This document shows, in pieces, positions 1 through 9,199 of a stretch of DNA of 64,000 nt. The first letter of the stretch is position 1; each line of letters begins with the position of its first letter. This stretch comes from Rhodalgimonas zhirmunskyi (GTDB lineage: Bacteria; Pseudomonadota; Alphaproteobacteria; Rhodobacterales; Rhodobacteraceae). The stretch spans positions 248,001-312,000 of the forward strand of contig JANFFA010000002.1 in the NCBI GenBank assembly GCA_030848925.1. The letters are read 5' to 3'. The notes under the pieces were generated by a model. That model worked only from the letters and a program-made list of their open reading frames with translations. It did no database searches and had not been told where the DNA came from. The translations under genes were made by a program, and so were the position numbers.

Positions 1-123
1 CTCCATCGCGCGGCAGACCACGTCTTCGGCGCTGCTGTCGCCCAACTGCCTGTAAAGCGCTTCGAGTTTCTCGGAATCGAGGCCGGCCGCCTCGTTCTGT
101 GCAAGCATCTCTACGTTTGCCAC
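1..123 (-). CDS. Hypothetical protein, N-terminal part
   Basis: Forty-one codons of an open frame that runs off the left edge. The chosen start is a GTG at 123-121, preceded by a good Shine-Dalgarno GAGGGTGAG about 5 bases away. An ATG five codons later is the alternative. The visible peptide begins VANVEMLAQNEAAG and is acidic and helical (SEKLEALYRQLGDSS). It lies divergent from the carbonic anhydrase gene with 178 bases between. I do not recognise the family, and too little is present to assign a function. Confidence 0.6.
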   Translation of the reverse strand, partial: MANVEMLAQNEAAGLDSEKLEALYRQLGDSSAEDVVCRAME

Positions 124-301
124 TGTCTCACCCTCTTTGTCGTCATCGCCCCCACAGGCCCTGCGACATCATAGGATCGAATAAGTTCCGAAATCGTTGA
201 GGCCAAACCGCCCCCCCACGGGGATTTCTCTCGAATTAAACTTGAAATCCGGGTAGCTAGGCCAAGATAGAAGCACGAAACCACAACTGACAGGTCCGCG
301 C

Positions 302-949
302 ATGCAAAACGCCCGCCCACTGCCAAACTACCTTATCAAACGTTACAATGGCTGGAAGGCCACGACGTATAAGGAAAACGAAGCGTGGTATCATCGCCTC
401 GCCGACGAAGGGCAGCGCCCGCGCGCGATGGTGATTTCCTGTTGCGACAGCCGCGTGCATGTCACGTCGATCTTTGGCGCGGATAACGGCGAATTCTTCA
501 TTCACCGCAACATCGCCAACCTCGTGCCGCCCTACAAGCCCGACGGGTTGCAGCACGGCACCTCGGCCGCGGTGGAATATGCCGTCACGGCGCTAAAGGT
601 GGCGCATATCATCGTGCTGGGCCATTCCAATTGCGGCGGTGTGCAGGGCTGCCTGTCGATGTGCTCCGGCAAGGCCCCCGAGCTGGAAGAAAAATCCAGT
701 TTCGTTGGCCGCTGGATGGACATCCTGCGCCCCGGCTACGAGCGGATCAAGGATCTGCCCGAAGAGACGCAGGCCGCCGCGCTGGAAAAGGAATCCGTGC
801 TGGTCAGCATCCAGAACCTGATGACCTTTCCCTTCGTCGCCAAAGAGGTGAAAGAGGGCCGGTTGACCCTTCACGCCCTGTGGAACGACATCGGCGAAGG
901 TGGGCTGGAACATTACGACCCGGAACAGGGCCACTTCCTGTCGGTCTGA
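302..949 (+). CDS. Beta-class carbonic anhydrase
   Basis: Interconverts CO2 and bicarbonate in the cytoplasm and supplies bicarbonate to carboxylases. The 215-residue length fits the beta class. The zinc and active-site motifs are intact: CCDSR supplies Cys48, Asp49 and Arg51, and HSNCGG supplies His108 and Cys111. The start ATG lies directly before the conserved N-terminal region. The gene is monocistronic, convergent with the MuiA-like gene, and the two are separated by a strong hairpin at 963-988. The family is certain; the physiological role is not. Confidence 0.95.
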   Translation: MQNARPLPNYLIKRYNGWKATTYKENEAWYHRLADEGQRPRAMVISCCDSRVHVTSIFGADNGEFFIHRNIANLVPPYKPDGLQHGTSAAVEYAVTALKVAHIIVLGHSNCGGVQGCLSMCSGKAPELEEKSSFVGRWMDILRPGYERIKDLPEETQAAALEKESVLVSIQNLMTFPFVAKEVKEGRLTLHALWNDIGEGGLEHYDPEQGHFLSV

Positions 950-962
950 TCCCGATACTCTG

Positions 963-988
963 CCCGGGCCGGTGTGATCCGGCCCGGG
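963..988. terminator. Hairpin between convergent genes
   Basis: A perfect 10-bp stem, CCCGGGCCGG (963-972) with CCGGCCCGGG (979-988) around a 6-base loop, fills the gap between two convergent stops (949 and 1004). No U-run follows on either side, so termination strength is uncertain. Confidence 0.6.
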
Positions 989-1003
989 AAGGTCGGTCTT
1001 GCC

Positions 1004-2611
1004 TTAGCGCAGCACCTTACCGTCAGGCCATTTCAGGCTGTAGTTCAGCGTGATCTTGGTGGTCTGCCCCGGTGCGATTTCGCTGTCCCACGCAAGGATG
1101 CCCTTGGCGTCATCGAGATCGACGATTCCAGGGCGCGGGCTGGCGTTCCAGTTGATTTCAAGGTCTTCCTGCTCGGAATAGGGCACTTGGTCGATCACCC
1201 TGAGCGGCCAGCTTTGCCCGGTCAGGTTCTCGACCTCGATGCGCACCTCTTCGCTCAACTCACTCGAACGCGAGATCATACCGCGATCGCCTTCGTTGCG
1301 CTCAATCAGCCGGGTCAGGCGCAGGCCCTCGATTGGGCCAAAGCCCAACTGCGCCGTGCCGCCCGCCGCGATCATGCCGCCCTGCACCGTGCCAACGTAA
1401 TCGCCATCGCGAAACAGCTGCGTCGCCGCACTGGGAAGGATCATCTCATCGCTGGTGTTGGTGAAATCCGCCGTCAGAAAGGCCACTTCCTGTCGGCTTG
1501 GCACGGCCTCGGCGCGCAGCGTTGCGTCAAAGCGCATATCGCCCAGCGCAAGGCGCACGGTATCGGCACCCGAGGCAAGGTTCACGGTCTTGGGATAGTC
1601 ATAACTCACGCTCAGCCCATCAACGACCGAGGCGCGCGCCTCCTCCACGATCATCGGTTCCATCATCGGCTCGGGTGCGCCTGCGCTGTCCATCATGGAT
1701 TTGCGCATCACCTGCACCGGGTCGCCGATCCGGCGCAACTGCGGCCAGAGGTCCGCCGGCTCCACCGCGCCGCCGGGGCGGTTGGTGGACAGGGTCAGCG
1801 CGACATCGCTCCACGCCTCGCCGCTTTCCTGATAGACCAGCGCGCCACGTTTCAGGGTGACATACGCCGCCTCCCGATCAAGAAACGCGTCATAGACCGG
1901 CGACCAGCCCGCGTTTTCGATCACATAGCTGATTTCCAGCGTGCCTTGCGTTGCCTGATCCGCCTCGATCGCCACCGAGACGAGATCGCGTGGCGTCTCG
2001 CCCGGCTGCAACGCGGCCAGCGCCTTGCGCGCACGGGTCAGGTCTTCGTTGATCTCCTTCGCTTCTTCATCAACCGCACGGGCGCGCGCCTCGCCCTCGA
2101 TCGCGGCACGCCGCGCGGCAAGCGCCTCGTCGCCGACCATCCGGCTGACTTCACGCAATCGGTCGATATCTGCGCCCGAAAGCGCCTGCCCCTCGCTCAG
2201 TTTCCAGAGAAAGGCGATGCGCGTATCGGCCGCCTCTTTCGCGGCGCGCAGGGCGGCAGCCTCGTCCTGCTTGGTGGCGAGCGCTTCTTCCAAGCGGGTG
2301 ATGTCGGCCTTGGCAGCTTTCACCGCTTCGCTTTCCCGCTCGGGCGCGGGGGGCACGAAGTTGCTGCGCGTGGTGATTGCGCCCATGGCGGCGCCACTGA
2401 CGCTGATCCGAAGGCTCTCCATCGGGGTGCCCCGCGGCATGTCGAACAGGCGCAATTCATGCGCGCCCGCCTTGGCCTCGAACGGCACCGTGCGGGTGAT
2501 CTTGGCCCCTTGCGGGAACAGGGTCACCGCGCTGACCCGGCTTTGCAGGTCGATCTGGTCTGCCAAGGCGAGGCCCGGACTAAGGATGAAAACAAAAGGA
2601 AGGAGACGCAT
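1004..2611 (-). CDS. MuiA-like DUF4139 domain protein, exported
   Basis: A 535-residue exported protein of the mucoidy-inhibitor MuiA family (DUF4140 N-terminal and DUF4139 C-terminal domains); the molecular function is unknown. A signal peptide (MRLLPFVFILSPGLALA) precedes a beta-rich N-terminal segment, then a long alanine/glutamate-rich coiled-coil stretch (about residues 110-200), then a beta-rich C-terminal half. The start at 2611 is chosen because a GGAG motif lies about 8 bases upstream and it places the signal peptide at the N-terminus; the longer frame from 2644 would bury it. Its promoter region is shared with the divergent gene at 2776. Confidence 0.8.
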   Translation of the reverse strand: MRLLPFVFILSPGLALADQIDLQSRVSAVTLFPQGAKITRTVPFEAKAGAHELRLFDMPRGTPMESLRISVSGAAMGAITTRSNFVPPAPERESEAVKAAKADITRLEEALATKQDEAAALRAAKEAADTRIAFLWKLSEGQALSGADIDRLREVSRMVGDEALAARRAAIEGEARARAVDEEAKEINEDLTRARKALAALQPGETPRDLVSVAIEADQATQGTLEISYVIENAGWSPVYDAFLDREAAYVTLKRGALVYQESGEAWSDVALTLSTNRPGGAVEPADLWPQLRRIGDPVQVMRKSMMDSAGAPEPMMEPMIVEEARASVVDGLSVSYDYPKTVNLASGADTVRLALGDMRFDATLRAEAVPSRQEVAFLTADFTNTSDEMILPSAATQLFRDGDYVGTVQGGMIAAGGTAQLGFGPIEGLRLTRLIERNEGDRGMISRSSELSEEVRIEVENLTGQSWPLRVIDQVPYSEQEDLEINWNASPRPGIVDLDDAKGILAWDSEIAPGQTTKITLNYSLKWPDGKVLR

Positions 2612-2775
2612 ATCAATAACTCCGGTCATGAATGCCCCGATCAAACCGCATCACGCGGGCCTTGGGAAGGGGCACGATCCAACTTGTGACGCGGCCCGCA
2701 GGCCGATCCTTGGGCGCGCGCGAAAATATTTTTTGGTTAACCGTTTGGCAACCACGACTCGGGCAAGGTGGCGGC

Positions 2776-3705
2776 ATGATGGAAGCCTGCCACTTCAAAA
2801 TGCCCGCCGAGATGGCCCGACAGATGATCGAAATCGCCCGCGAACGCGATGTTTCGGTCGGGCAGATCCTGCGCGACCTGATCGCGCAGGAGATTGAGCG
2901 CGCCGCACAGGGCCGCTCGCCCCTCACCCCCGAACAGCGCCGGTTCGAGGCGCTGCGCGTCGATCTGATGCCCGATGTGCAGGCCAGCGAAAGCTGGCAG
3001 GCGTTGCAGGCCCGGCTGCGCGCCAAGGGGTACGAGATGCGCCTTGATGACAACGTGCTGGCGCTGCACAGCTATCCCAAGGGGCACCGCACCTGCCTTG
3101 CCTCTGATCTGGGCCTCGCGCATGAGGATCTGTCCCGCCGCATGGGCGAGGCGTTTCCCGGCCGCCCTGACCCTGCAAGCGCGCCCACCGGCATGACGAA
3201 CGGCCCTGCCTCTGTCCCCCCGCCAGCCGCGTCTTATCCCGCACCACAGACTGCCAGCCCGCATGCCCATGAAACCTATGCGCCGCAGTCCTATCCGCAA
3301 CAGACCTATCAGCAGCCCCACTACCCGCCGGAACTCCACCAAACAGACCCTTACGCAGCCGCGCCTGCCCCGGGCCATCATGCCCCCCAACACACCCCCC
3401 ACCAAGTGCTAGGGCATTTGGCAATGTCGGACGCCGGACCGCATGTGAACCATGGGGCGCCGACCCGCACTGCGCCCGGCGGGTTGCACCTTTCTGAACC
3501 GGTCCGCGCGCCTGCATCCCTTGCATCAAGGGGCACGCCGACCGCCCATCGCACCCCGCAACAGGCCACGCCCGCGACCCAGTCCACGGCCCGGTCTGCG
3601 CCCAACTCGGCGTCCCATTCGGCCCCTAAACCCGCAGGCCCCGAACGCAACGATCCCCGCCTGCCGCCGTCGTGGCTCACCGCCGCGCGCACGGCTGCGG
3701 AATAG
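2776..3705 (+). CDS. Ribbon-helix-helix-like protein with Pro/His/Gln-rich tail
   Basis: A 309-residue protein of unknown function with three parts. Residues 1-45 (MARQMIEIARERDVSVGQ, then LRDLIAQEIERA) look like a ribbon-helix-helix DNA-binding fold. Residues about 70-135 (SWQALQARLRAKGYEMR, then ASDLGLAHEDLSRRMG) resemble a small domain I associate with relaxase-type mobilisation proteins; this is inference. Residues about 140-300 are low-complexity, rich in Pro, His, Gln, Thr and Ala. The start ATG (2776, or 2779) has AAGGTGG upstream; the frame is open back to 2632 but lacks a better start. A GGTTAACC palindrome lies at 2735-2742 in the shared divergent promoter region. It is followed by the terminator at 3723-3750. 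Confidence 0.7.
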   Translation: MMEACHFKMPAEMARQMIEIARERDVSVGQILRDLIAQEIERAAQGRSPLTPEQRRFEALRVDLMPDVQASESWQALQARLRAKGYEMRLDDNVLALHSYPKGHRTCLASDLGLAHEDLSRRMGEAFPGRPDPASAPTGMTNGPASVPPPAASYPAPQTASPHAHETYAPQSYPQQTYQQPHYPPELHQTDPYAAAPAPGHHAPQHTPHQVLGHLAMSDAGPHVNHGAPTRTAPGGLHLSEPVRAPASLASRGTPTAHRTPQQATPATQSTARSAPNSASHSAPKPAGPERNDPRLPPSWLTAARTAAE

Positions 3706-3722
3706 ACCGGGACGAAAACGCA

Positions 3723-3750
3723 AAACGGGGGCCCGATCGGACCCCCGTTT
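3723..3750. terminator. Rho-independent-type terminator, bidirectional
   Basis: AAACGGGGG (3723-3731) pairs with CCCCCGTTT (3742-3750). The inner bases also contain CCGATCGG, extending the stem. The A/T ends give a short U-run in either direction, which suits the two convergent genes ending at 3705 and 3797. Confidence 0.75.
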
Positions 3751-3796
3751 CAATCTCTCATCGGTGACCTCGGGCCGCAAAAGGCCCAACTCGGCC

Positions 3797-4819
3797 TCAG
3801 CCCTTCTTGAGAACCTCACGGCCCAAAAGCTCGGCGATCTGCACCGCGTTGAGCGCCGCGCCCTTGCGCAGGTTGTCACTCACGCACCACAGGTTCAGCC
3901 CGTTGTCGATCGTGCTGTCCTGCCGGATGCGGCTGATGAAGGTGGCGAAATCGCCGACGCATTCCACCGGCGTGACGTATCCACCGTCTTCGCGCTTGTC
4001 GATCACCATGACGCCCGGCGCCTCGCGCAGGATATCGCGGGCCTCGTCCTCGTCGAGGAAATCCTCGGTCTCGATGTTGATCGCTTCGGAATGGCCGACG
4101 AATACCGGCACCCGCACGCAGGTCGCGGTGACCTTGATCGACGGATCGATGATCTTCTTCGTCTCGACCACCATCTTCCACTCTTCCTTGGTCGACCCGT
4201 CTTCCATGAAGACGTCGATATGCGGAATCACGTTGAAGGCGATCTGCTTGGTGAATTTCTTGGCCGGCTTGTCATCGGTCGGGTTGTAGATCGACTTGGT
4301 CTGATCCCAAAGCTCGTCGATCCCTTCCTTGCCCGCGCCCGACACCGACTGATAGGTCGACACGACGACGCGCTTGATCTTCGCCCGGTCATGCAGCGGT
4401 TTCAGCGCGACAACCATCTGCGCGGTCGAACAGTTGGGGTTGGCGATGATGTTCTTCTTGGAATAGCCGTGCACGGCCTCGGGGTTGCACTCGGGCACGA
4501 TCAGCGGCACGTCCGGATCATAGCGATAGAGCGACGAGTTATCGATCACCACGCAGCCCGCCTTGGCGGCCTTGGGCGCATAGATTTTTGTCGCGTCCGA
4601 CCCGATGGCAAACAGGGCGATATCCCAACCGGTGAAATCGAACTGCTCCAGGTCCTGGGCAACCAATGTTTTGTCACCAAAGCTCACCTCCGATCCCATC
4701 GATCGGCGCGAGGCCAGCGCGGCCACCTTGTCGATCGGGAACTGGCGCTCGGCCAGGATGTTCAGCATTTCGCGGCCCACATTGCCCGTGGCGCCCACTA
4801 CGGCGACGTTATAGCCCAT
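3797..4819 (-). CDS. asd: Aspartate-semialdehyde dehydrogenase
   Basis: Reduces aspartyl-4-phosphate to aspartate semialdehyde with NADPH, the branch point to lysine/diaminopimelate, threonine and methionine. The 340-residue protein has the nucleotide-binding GATGNVG near residue 10, the catalytic cysteine in NPNCST (Cys130) and the histidine in VFVGHSEA. The start is placed at 4819 (MGYNVAVVGA) because AAAGGAG lies about 8 bases upstream; the longer frame from 4840 adds only seven unsupported residues. It appears monocistronic, with terminator 3723-3750 downstream. Confidence 0.97.
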   Translation of the reverse strand: MGYNVAVVGATGNVGREMLNILAERQFPIDKVAALASRRSMGSEVSFGDKTLVAQDLEQFDFTGWDIALFAIGSDATKIYAPKAAKAGCVVIDNSSLYRYDPDVPLIVPECNPEAVHGYSKKNIIANPNCSTAQMVVALKPLHDRAKIKRVVVSTYQSVSGAGKEGIDELWDQTKSIYNPTDDKPAKKFTKQIAFNVIPHIDVFMEDGSTKEEWKMVVETKKIIDPSIKVTATCVRVPVFVGHSEAINIETEDFLDEDEARDILREAPGVMVIDKREDGGYVTPVECVGDFATFISRIRQDSTIDNGLNLWCVSDNLRKGAALNAVQIAELLGREVLKKG

Positions 4820-4923
4820 GTCAGGGTCTCCTTTCAGCATCAGCGCGCGTGATACATGAGGGCGCGGCGCTGTGAAAGGGCAAACACATCACCATTGGAT
4901 GAGCGCCCCATCACGATATGCGA

Positions 4924-6102
4924 TCAGGCCGTCCGATCCTCGGCAAAGAGATAGATCACCAGCCCCACCGCCAGACAGATCGCAAAGAACGCGAACAAGA
5001 CGGTATAGGGTTCGACCGCGCTCTGGGCACCCTGCTCCGCTGCGCGGAAAATCTGTCCGGTCGCCACCTGCATCACCCCGACCCCGCCGATCGAGAAAAG
5101 GTTCATCAGCGTCACGCCCCGCCCGACAAGGTGATCGGGGAAAAAGCTGCGCCCATGCGCCATCACCACCGGGTAGGTCGCACAGGCGAACCCGATGGCC
5201 GAGAACAACACGATGGTCAGGACAAGGCTCTCGGGCACGAGGAAGATCAACAGGCACAGCGCCGCCAACCCCGCCATGTTGCCCCCGAAGATCACCCATT
5301 TCCGGGTGCCGAACACCCGGTCGAGTGGCCCGAAAAAGAACGTCCCGGCGATCATCGCGACCCCCATGATCATCGTCATGTTGCCCACGGTGCCCGGCGC
5401 CGCGCCGAATACATCGCTCAGATACGGCCCGATCCACAGGCCCCGAATGCCCGCCGCCGGCGCGTATTGCACCGCCGTCAGCGGAAAGATCAGCCAAAGC
5501 GCCGGCATCTTCAGGATCGAAAGCACCGAACCCTTGTGATCGCCCTCGGCCCGCCCCGGATCGCGCACCATCACGAACAGCCCCGCCGCCGTCGCGGCAC
5601 TGATCCCCGCCATCACCCACAGCGCCGCGCGCCAGCCGATCATCTCGACCGCCCACGTGGTGGGAAGCGCACTGGCAAGGTTGCCAAGACTGCCAACGCC
5701 AAGAAGAACCGCCGCCAACGTGGCAAAGACATGCGGGCGATAGACCCGCGCAAAAATGTAGTAGGACGCCATCAGCACCGGCGCACAGCCGACCCCGATC
5801 AACAACATCGCCGCCGAAATCATCCCCGGCCCCTGCGCCATCGCGAACAGCGCCGCGCCACCGCCGCCCCCGATCAGCAACAGCACCGAAGAGGTCAGCC
5901 GCGGCCCGACCCGGTCCAGCGCCCAACCGATCGGAATCTGCATCGCCGCGAAGGACAGGAACCAGAACCCCGAAGCAGTCGCCAGCGCCTCGGGTGCGGC
6001 GCCGATATCGCGCTCCAGCACCTCGGCCAGAACCGCCAAAAACGCCCTGAAAAACTGACTGAGCACATAGGCAAAGGTCAGCAGAATGATATCTGCACGC
6101 AT
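4924..6102 (-). CDS. Major facilitator superfamily transporter
   Basis: A 392-residue inner-membrane carrier with about twelve hydrophobic segments. A typical MFS loop (GWALDRVGPRLTSS) follows the second segment, and a similar one (GPLDRVFGTRK) opens the second half. The substrate cannot be read from sequence. It lies divergent from the RibD-like gene at 6234 and 104 bases upstream of the asd start on the same strand, so it could be transcribed into asd, but nothing shows a functional link. Confidence 0.85.
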   Translation of the reverse strand: MRADIILLTFAYVLSQFFRAFLAVLAEVLERDIGAAPEALATASGFWFLSFAAMQIPIGWALDRVGPRLTSSVLLLIGGGGGAALFAMAQGPGMISAAMLLIGVGCAPVLMASYYIFARVYRPHVFATLAAVLLGVGSLGNLASALPTTWAVEMIGWRAALWVMAGISAATAAGLFVMVRDPGRAEGDHKGSVLSILKMPALWLIFPLTAVQYAPAAGIRGLWIGPYLSDVFGAAPGTVGNMTMIMGVAMIAGTFFFGPLDRVFGTRKWVIFGGNMAGLAALCLLIFLVPESLVLTIVLFSAIGFACATYPVVMAHGRSFFPDHLVGRGVTLMNLFSIGGVGVMQVATGQIFRAAEQGAQSAVEPYTVLFAFFAICLAVGLVIYLFAEDRTA

Positions 6103-6233
6103 GTCGTCTCCCCCTCGCGCCTATCGGTTGCATGGCGCTGCCGCCTCTGCAAGTCCCCGGAACGCAACGTCGAAACCTTGCAGCACGACAACGCTTGCCG
6201 CATACAAGTAGAAATGAGGGACGGGATTACCGC

Positions 6234-6767
6234 ATGACCACAGGACATGTCTTCATGGCGCAAAGCCTCGATGGCTTCATCGCTCGGCGCGATCATGGCC
6301 TCGATTGGCTGGCCAGCCGCACCGACCCGGACGAAGATCACGGCTATGACGATTTCATCGCCGATATGGATGGCGTCGTCATGGGGCGGGCCACCTTCCT
6401 CACGGTGTCGAAGTTCGAAACATGGCCCTATTCCAAACCGGTCATCGTGCTTTCGGATTCGATGACCGATGCCGATATCCCCGCGCATCTTTCGGGAAAG
6501 GCCCGCCTCGCCCAACTCGGCCCCCGCCAGTTGATGGAACAGCTGGATCAGGCCGGTTGGAAACGCGCCTATGTGGACGGCGGCCGCACGGTGCAAAGCT
6601 TCCTGCGCGCGGGCCTGATCCGCGATATCACCCTGACGATCCTTCCGCTCTTGCTGGGCGAGGGCCGCTCCCTCTTCGGTGAGCTTGAACAAGAGATCGA
6701 CCTCGACCTGCGCGAGGCCAAGGGCTTCCCCTCCGGCCTTGTCCAATTGCACTACCGGGTGAAATAA
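6234..6767 (+). CDS. Dihydrofolate reductase / RibD C-terminal-family protein
   Basis: A 177-residue NADPH-binding reductase-like protein of the RibD C-terminal/DHFR superfamily. Family signs are the N-terminal VFMAQSLDGFIA, VVMGRATF in the middle and LLLGEGRSLF near the end. Stand-alone members are common and mostly uncharacterised; a true folate role is not implied. The start at 6234 follows GAGGGACGGG loosely spaced; the frame is open to 6132, but the conserved domain begins at residue 5 of this choice. Monocistronic and divergent from the MFS gene. Confidence 0.8.
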   Translation: MTTGHVFMAQSLDGFIARRDHGLDWLASRTDPDEDHGYDDFIADMDGVVMGRATFLTVSKFETWPYSKPVIVLSDSMTDADIPAHLSGKARLAQLGPRQLMEQLDQAGWKRAYVDGGRTVQSFLRAGLIRDITLTILPLLLGEGRSLFGELEQEIDLDLREAKGFPSGLVQLHYRVK

Positions 6768-6813
6768 GGCGCGGCTGCTAGGGGGAAATTGACCCAAGGC
6801 GCCGCCCCGCCCC

Positions 6814-6835
6814 TTTCATTTTTCCACAAATACTC
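6814..6835 (+). repeat. Intergenic repeat copy A (AAATA core)
   Basis: TTTCATTTTTCCACAAATAC and the next two bases closely match 19082-19104 on the opposite strand, and share the AAATA-Y core with copies at 10988, 19194 and 35759. It sits in the 105-base gap between convergent genes ending at 6767 and 6873. Confidence 0.5.
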
Positions 6836-6872
6836 AAAACGCAACGCGCCCCCAAGCACCACGGCCTCAGGT

Positions 6873-7373
6873 TCAGCGCCCGCCCACAGGCAGGGCCGCG
6901 CGTTCCAGCCCCTCCAGACCACCGCGCCGGTGCCAGTCTTCCTGCAACTCGCGCGCAACGCGCTGGCGTTCCGCGCGCCACTCGTCCGAGGCCATATCGT
7001 GGCCTTCGGCATAGCGCGGATCATCCGCCGGCACGATCAGCACCGGCACTTCACCAAACTGGTCCGCCGTCAGATCAACGATCACGGACGGGTCGTCCAC
7101 CACGACCCAGCAATGCCCCTTCCAGCCCTTGCCGGTATGATAGCCGCAATCGCACTCCACCGGAGAGCCAAAGGCCATCCGCGTCGCAAACCCATACTCC
7201 GGCAGCAGGTCCTTCAGGAAACACGACGTGCGCCCACAGGTGCCCTCGGACAGGGTCTTCTGCCCGCCGGGCTGGCCGCGATGTTCCCACCACAGCTTCC
7301 AATGCGGCTCAAGAAAGACGCGCACCGTCCGCAAAAGCCGTTCAAGTTCGGTCAGCCTGTCATTTGTGATCAT
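6873..7373 (-). CDS. Uncharacterised protein with Cys/His/Asp triad pattern
   Basis: A 166-residue cytoplasmic protein that I cannot assign to a named family. Three conserved-looking motifs are in the order seen in papain-fold/transglutaminase-like enzymes: GTCGRTS (Cys46), KGHCW (His87) and VDLTADQFG (Asp100 and Asp104). Two extra cysteines occur in ECDCGYHTG. The tryptophan-rich N-terminus (HWKLWWEH) and basic C-terminus have no obvious function. A run of G (GGGGGGGATGG) lies before the start, and a sigma-70-like promoter is at 7412-7441. A thiol hydrolase or transglutaminase role is inference only. Confidence 0.65.
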   Translation of the reverse strand: MITNDRLTELERLLRTVRVFLEPHWKLWWEHRGQPGGQKTLSEGTCGRTSCFLKDLLPEYGFATRMAFGSPVECDCGYHTGKGWKGHCWVVVDDPSVIVDLTADQFGEVPVLIVPADDPRYAEGHDMASDEWRAERQRVARELQEDWHRRGGLEGLERAALPVGGR

Positions 7374-7411
7374 CCATCCCCCCCAGACGGGCTCCTCAAC
7401 CCGGTGGGAGA

Positions 7412-7446
7412 ATTATATCATGCAAATCAGGCCGTTGTCTTGCATG
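7412..7446 (-). promoter_or_regulatory. Putative promoter with inverted repeat, for the 166-residue gene
   Basis: On the minus strand a perfect TATAAT (7417-7412) sits 18 bases from an AAGACA -35-like hexamer (7441-7436), about 40 bases before the start at 7373. The same stretch holds an inverted repeat, CATGCAA (7419-7425) and TTGCATG (7440-7446), placed to act as an operator. Confidence 0.5.
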
Positions 7447-7609
7447 AACCAACCTCTGAGCCTGCGACCCGCGGTCACCCACGGTCGGCTGCTGCCGTCT
7501 TCAAACTGGCAAGCCAACAAAGCGCCTCACCCGCTTTTGCAACCATGGGCCGACCTACCCATGCCGCTAAAAGCCAAGTCGCCCCCAGCCGAAGCATCCT
7601 GCCGCTTCG
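7447..7609. other. Intergenic region without recognisable gene
   Basis: No reading frame with coding-like composition, RNA gene or strong hairpin is visible between the promoter at 7412-7446 and the end of the ABC ATPase gene at 7610. Confidence 0.5.
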
Positions 7610-9199
7610 TCAGTCCTGGGTCGCGAACTCTGGCAGCACCGGCGCCGCCGCGATCAGGCGCTTGGTATAGGGATGCACCGGCGCATCGAACACCTGCGCC
7701 GTCGGGCCCTCTTCCACGATTTCGCCCGCTTGCATCACCATCACCCGGTCAGTCACGTTGCGCACAACGCTCAGGTCATGGCTGATGAACAGGTAGGCCA
7801 GACCATAGTCCTTCTGCAACGCCGCCAGCAGGTCGAGGATCTGCGCCCGGATGCTCACGTCCAGCGCGCTGACCGCCTCGTCCAGCACCACCAGCTCGGG
7901 CCGCAGGATCAGCGCCCGCGCGATGGCGATCCGCTGGCGTTGCCCGCCGCTGAATTCGTGCACGTAGCGCTCCATCGCATCGGCCCCGATGCCCACATCG
8001 TCCAGAACCTTGGCCACCTGTTCGCGCCAGTCCGCGGGCCGCCCGTCCAGCAAATGGAACGGCTCGGCCACCAGCCGCGCCACCTTCCAGCGCGGATTGA
8101 AGCTTCCGTAGGGGTCTTGAAACACCACCTGCATACGCCTGCGTATGTCGCGGTTCGGCCGCTGCCCGGTAAAGACCGGCTCGCCGTCCATTTCGATCCG
8201 CCCGCCCTGCACATCCTCAAGCCCGAGGATGGCGCGCGTCAGCGTCGATTTTCCGCAACCCGACTCGCCCACAAGTCCAAGGCTCTCGCCCCGCTCGATC
8301 TGGAACGACACGCTCTTTACGGCGCGAAACACTCCCGGTTTGCCCCACACCCCCTTGCGCCGCGTCGCATACTCGCGCACCGCGTTCTCGACCCGCAACA
8401 GCGGCGCGCCGGTGCCCGTGTCGGCGCGTTCGGGCTGATGCCCCGAGGCCTCGAAAAGCGCGCGGGTGTAAGGATGCTTGCGCTCGGCCAGAACCTGCGC
8501 CGCCGGCCCCGCCTCGACCACCTCACCCTGTCGCATGATGACGATCTCGTCGGCCATGTCGGCCACCACGGCAAGGTCATGGGTGATCAGCATCAGGCCC
8601 ATACCATCCTCTTCGACCAGCCGTTTCAGCAGCGTCAGGATTTCGGCCTGCGTCGTCACGTCCAGCGCCGTCGTCGGCTCATCCGCGATCAGCAACTGAG
8701 GCCTGAGCGCAATCGCCATCGCGATCACCACCCGCTGCCGCTGCCCACCAGAAAGCTCGAACGGATAGCGCGTCAGCGGAAACTGATCGGCGGGCAATTC
8801 GCACCGATCCAGCGCTTCGCGGGCGCGCGCCATCGCCTCGGCCCGGCTCACGTTCTCGTGGATCAGGATCGTCTCGGCAACCTGATCGCCGATCCGCTTG
8901 ATCGGGTTCAGCGCCGTCATCGGCTCCTGAAACACCATGCCCACCTCGTTCCCGCGCAACCGGCACAGGGCGCGCTCCGGCAGGGTCAGCATATCGTGCC
9001 CGGAAAGCGAAACCTCGCCCCGGCACTGCGCACCATCGGGCAAAAGCTGCATCACCGACAGCGCCGTCATGGATTTGCCCGACCCGCTTTCCCCGATCAC
9101 GCCGACGATCTGCCCCGGCGCGACCGACAGCGACACATTGCGCAAAATTGCCGTGCCGTGGATCTCCATGTCCAGCCGTTCGATCTGTAACAGGCTCAT
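7610..9199 (-). CDS. Peptide ABC transporter, fused double ATP-binding protein
   Basis: A 529-residue cytoplasmic ATPase with two complete nucleotide-binding domains, equivalent to DppD and DppF joined in one chain (YejF/GsiA-like architecture). The first domain has Walker A GESGSGKS, signature LSGGQRQR and Walker B LLIADEP; the second has [16 protein letters not shown] and LVVLDEA. Both carry the C-terminal HPYTR or HPYTK stretch typical of oligopeptide ATPases. The start ATG overlaps the permease stop (ATGA), so translation is coupled. It is the last gene of the operon that begins with the binding protein at 12618. Substrate is a peptide by family; specificity is unknown. Confidence 0.93.
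   Translation of the reverse strand: MSLLQIERLDMEIHGTAILRNVSLSVAPGQIVGVIGESGSGKSMTALSVMQLLPDGAQCRGEVSLSGHDMLTLPERALCRLRGNEVGMVFQEPMTALNPIKRIGDQVAETILIHENVSRAEAMARAREALDRCELPADQFPLTRYPFELSGGQRQRVVIAMAIALRPQLLIADEPTTALDVTTQAEILTLLKRLVEEDGMGLMLITHDLAVVADMADEIVIMRQGEVVEAGPAAQVLAERKHPYTRALFEASGHQPERADTGTGAPLLRVENAVREYATRRKGVWGKPGVFRAVKSVSFQIERGESLGLVGESGCGKSTLTRAILGLEDVQGGRIEMDGEPVFTGQRPNRDIRRRMQVVFQDPYGSFNPRWKVARLVAEPFHLLDGRPADWREQVAKVLDDVGIGADAMERYVHEFSGGQRQRIAIARALILRPELVVLDEAVSALDVSIRAQILDLLAALQKDYGLAYLFISHDLSVVRNVTDRVMVMQAGEIVEEGPTAQVFDAPVHPYTKRLIAAAPVLPEFATQD

Noticed and set aside
974-2689. Long plus-strand open frame of over 500 codons opposite the MuiA-like gene
   Set aside because: It is antisense to a gene with clear domains and a signal peptide. 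Its translation is Arg/His/Gln-rich with no known motif, the usual shadow in high-GC DNA.
7673-9190. 505-codon open frame antisense to the fused ABC ATPase
   Set aside because: The opposite strand carries two complete sets of Walker and signature motifs. The antisense product has shadow composition.
7610-9199. Frameshift-free fusion suspected to be an assembly artefact
   Set aside because: The second cluster at 48608-50200 has the same two-domain architecture, and this fusion is normal for Yej/Gsi-type systems.
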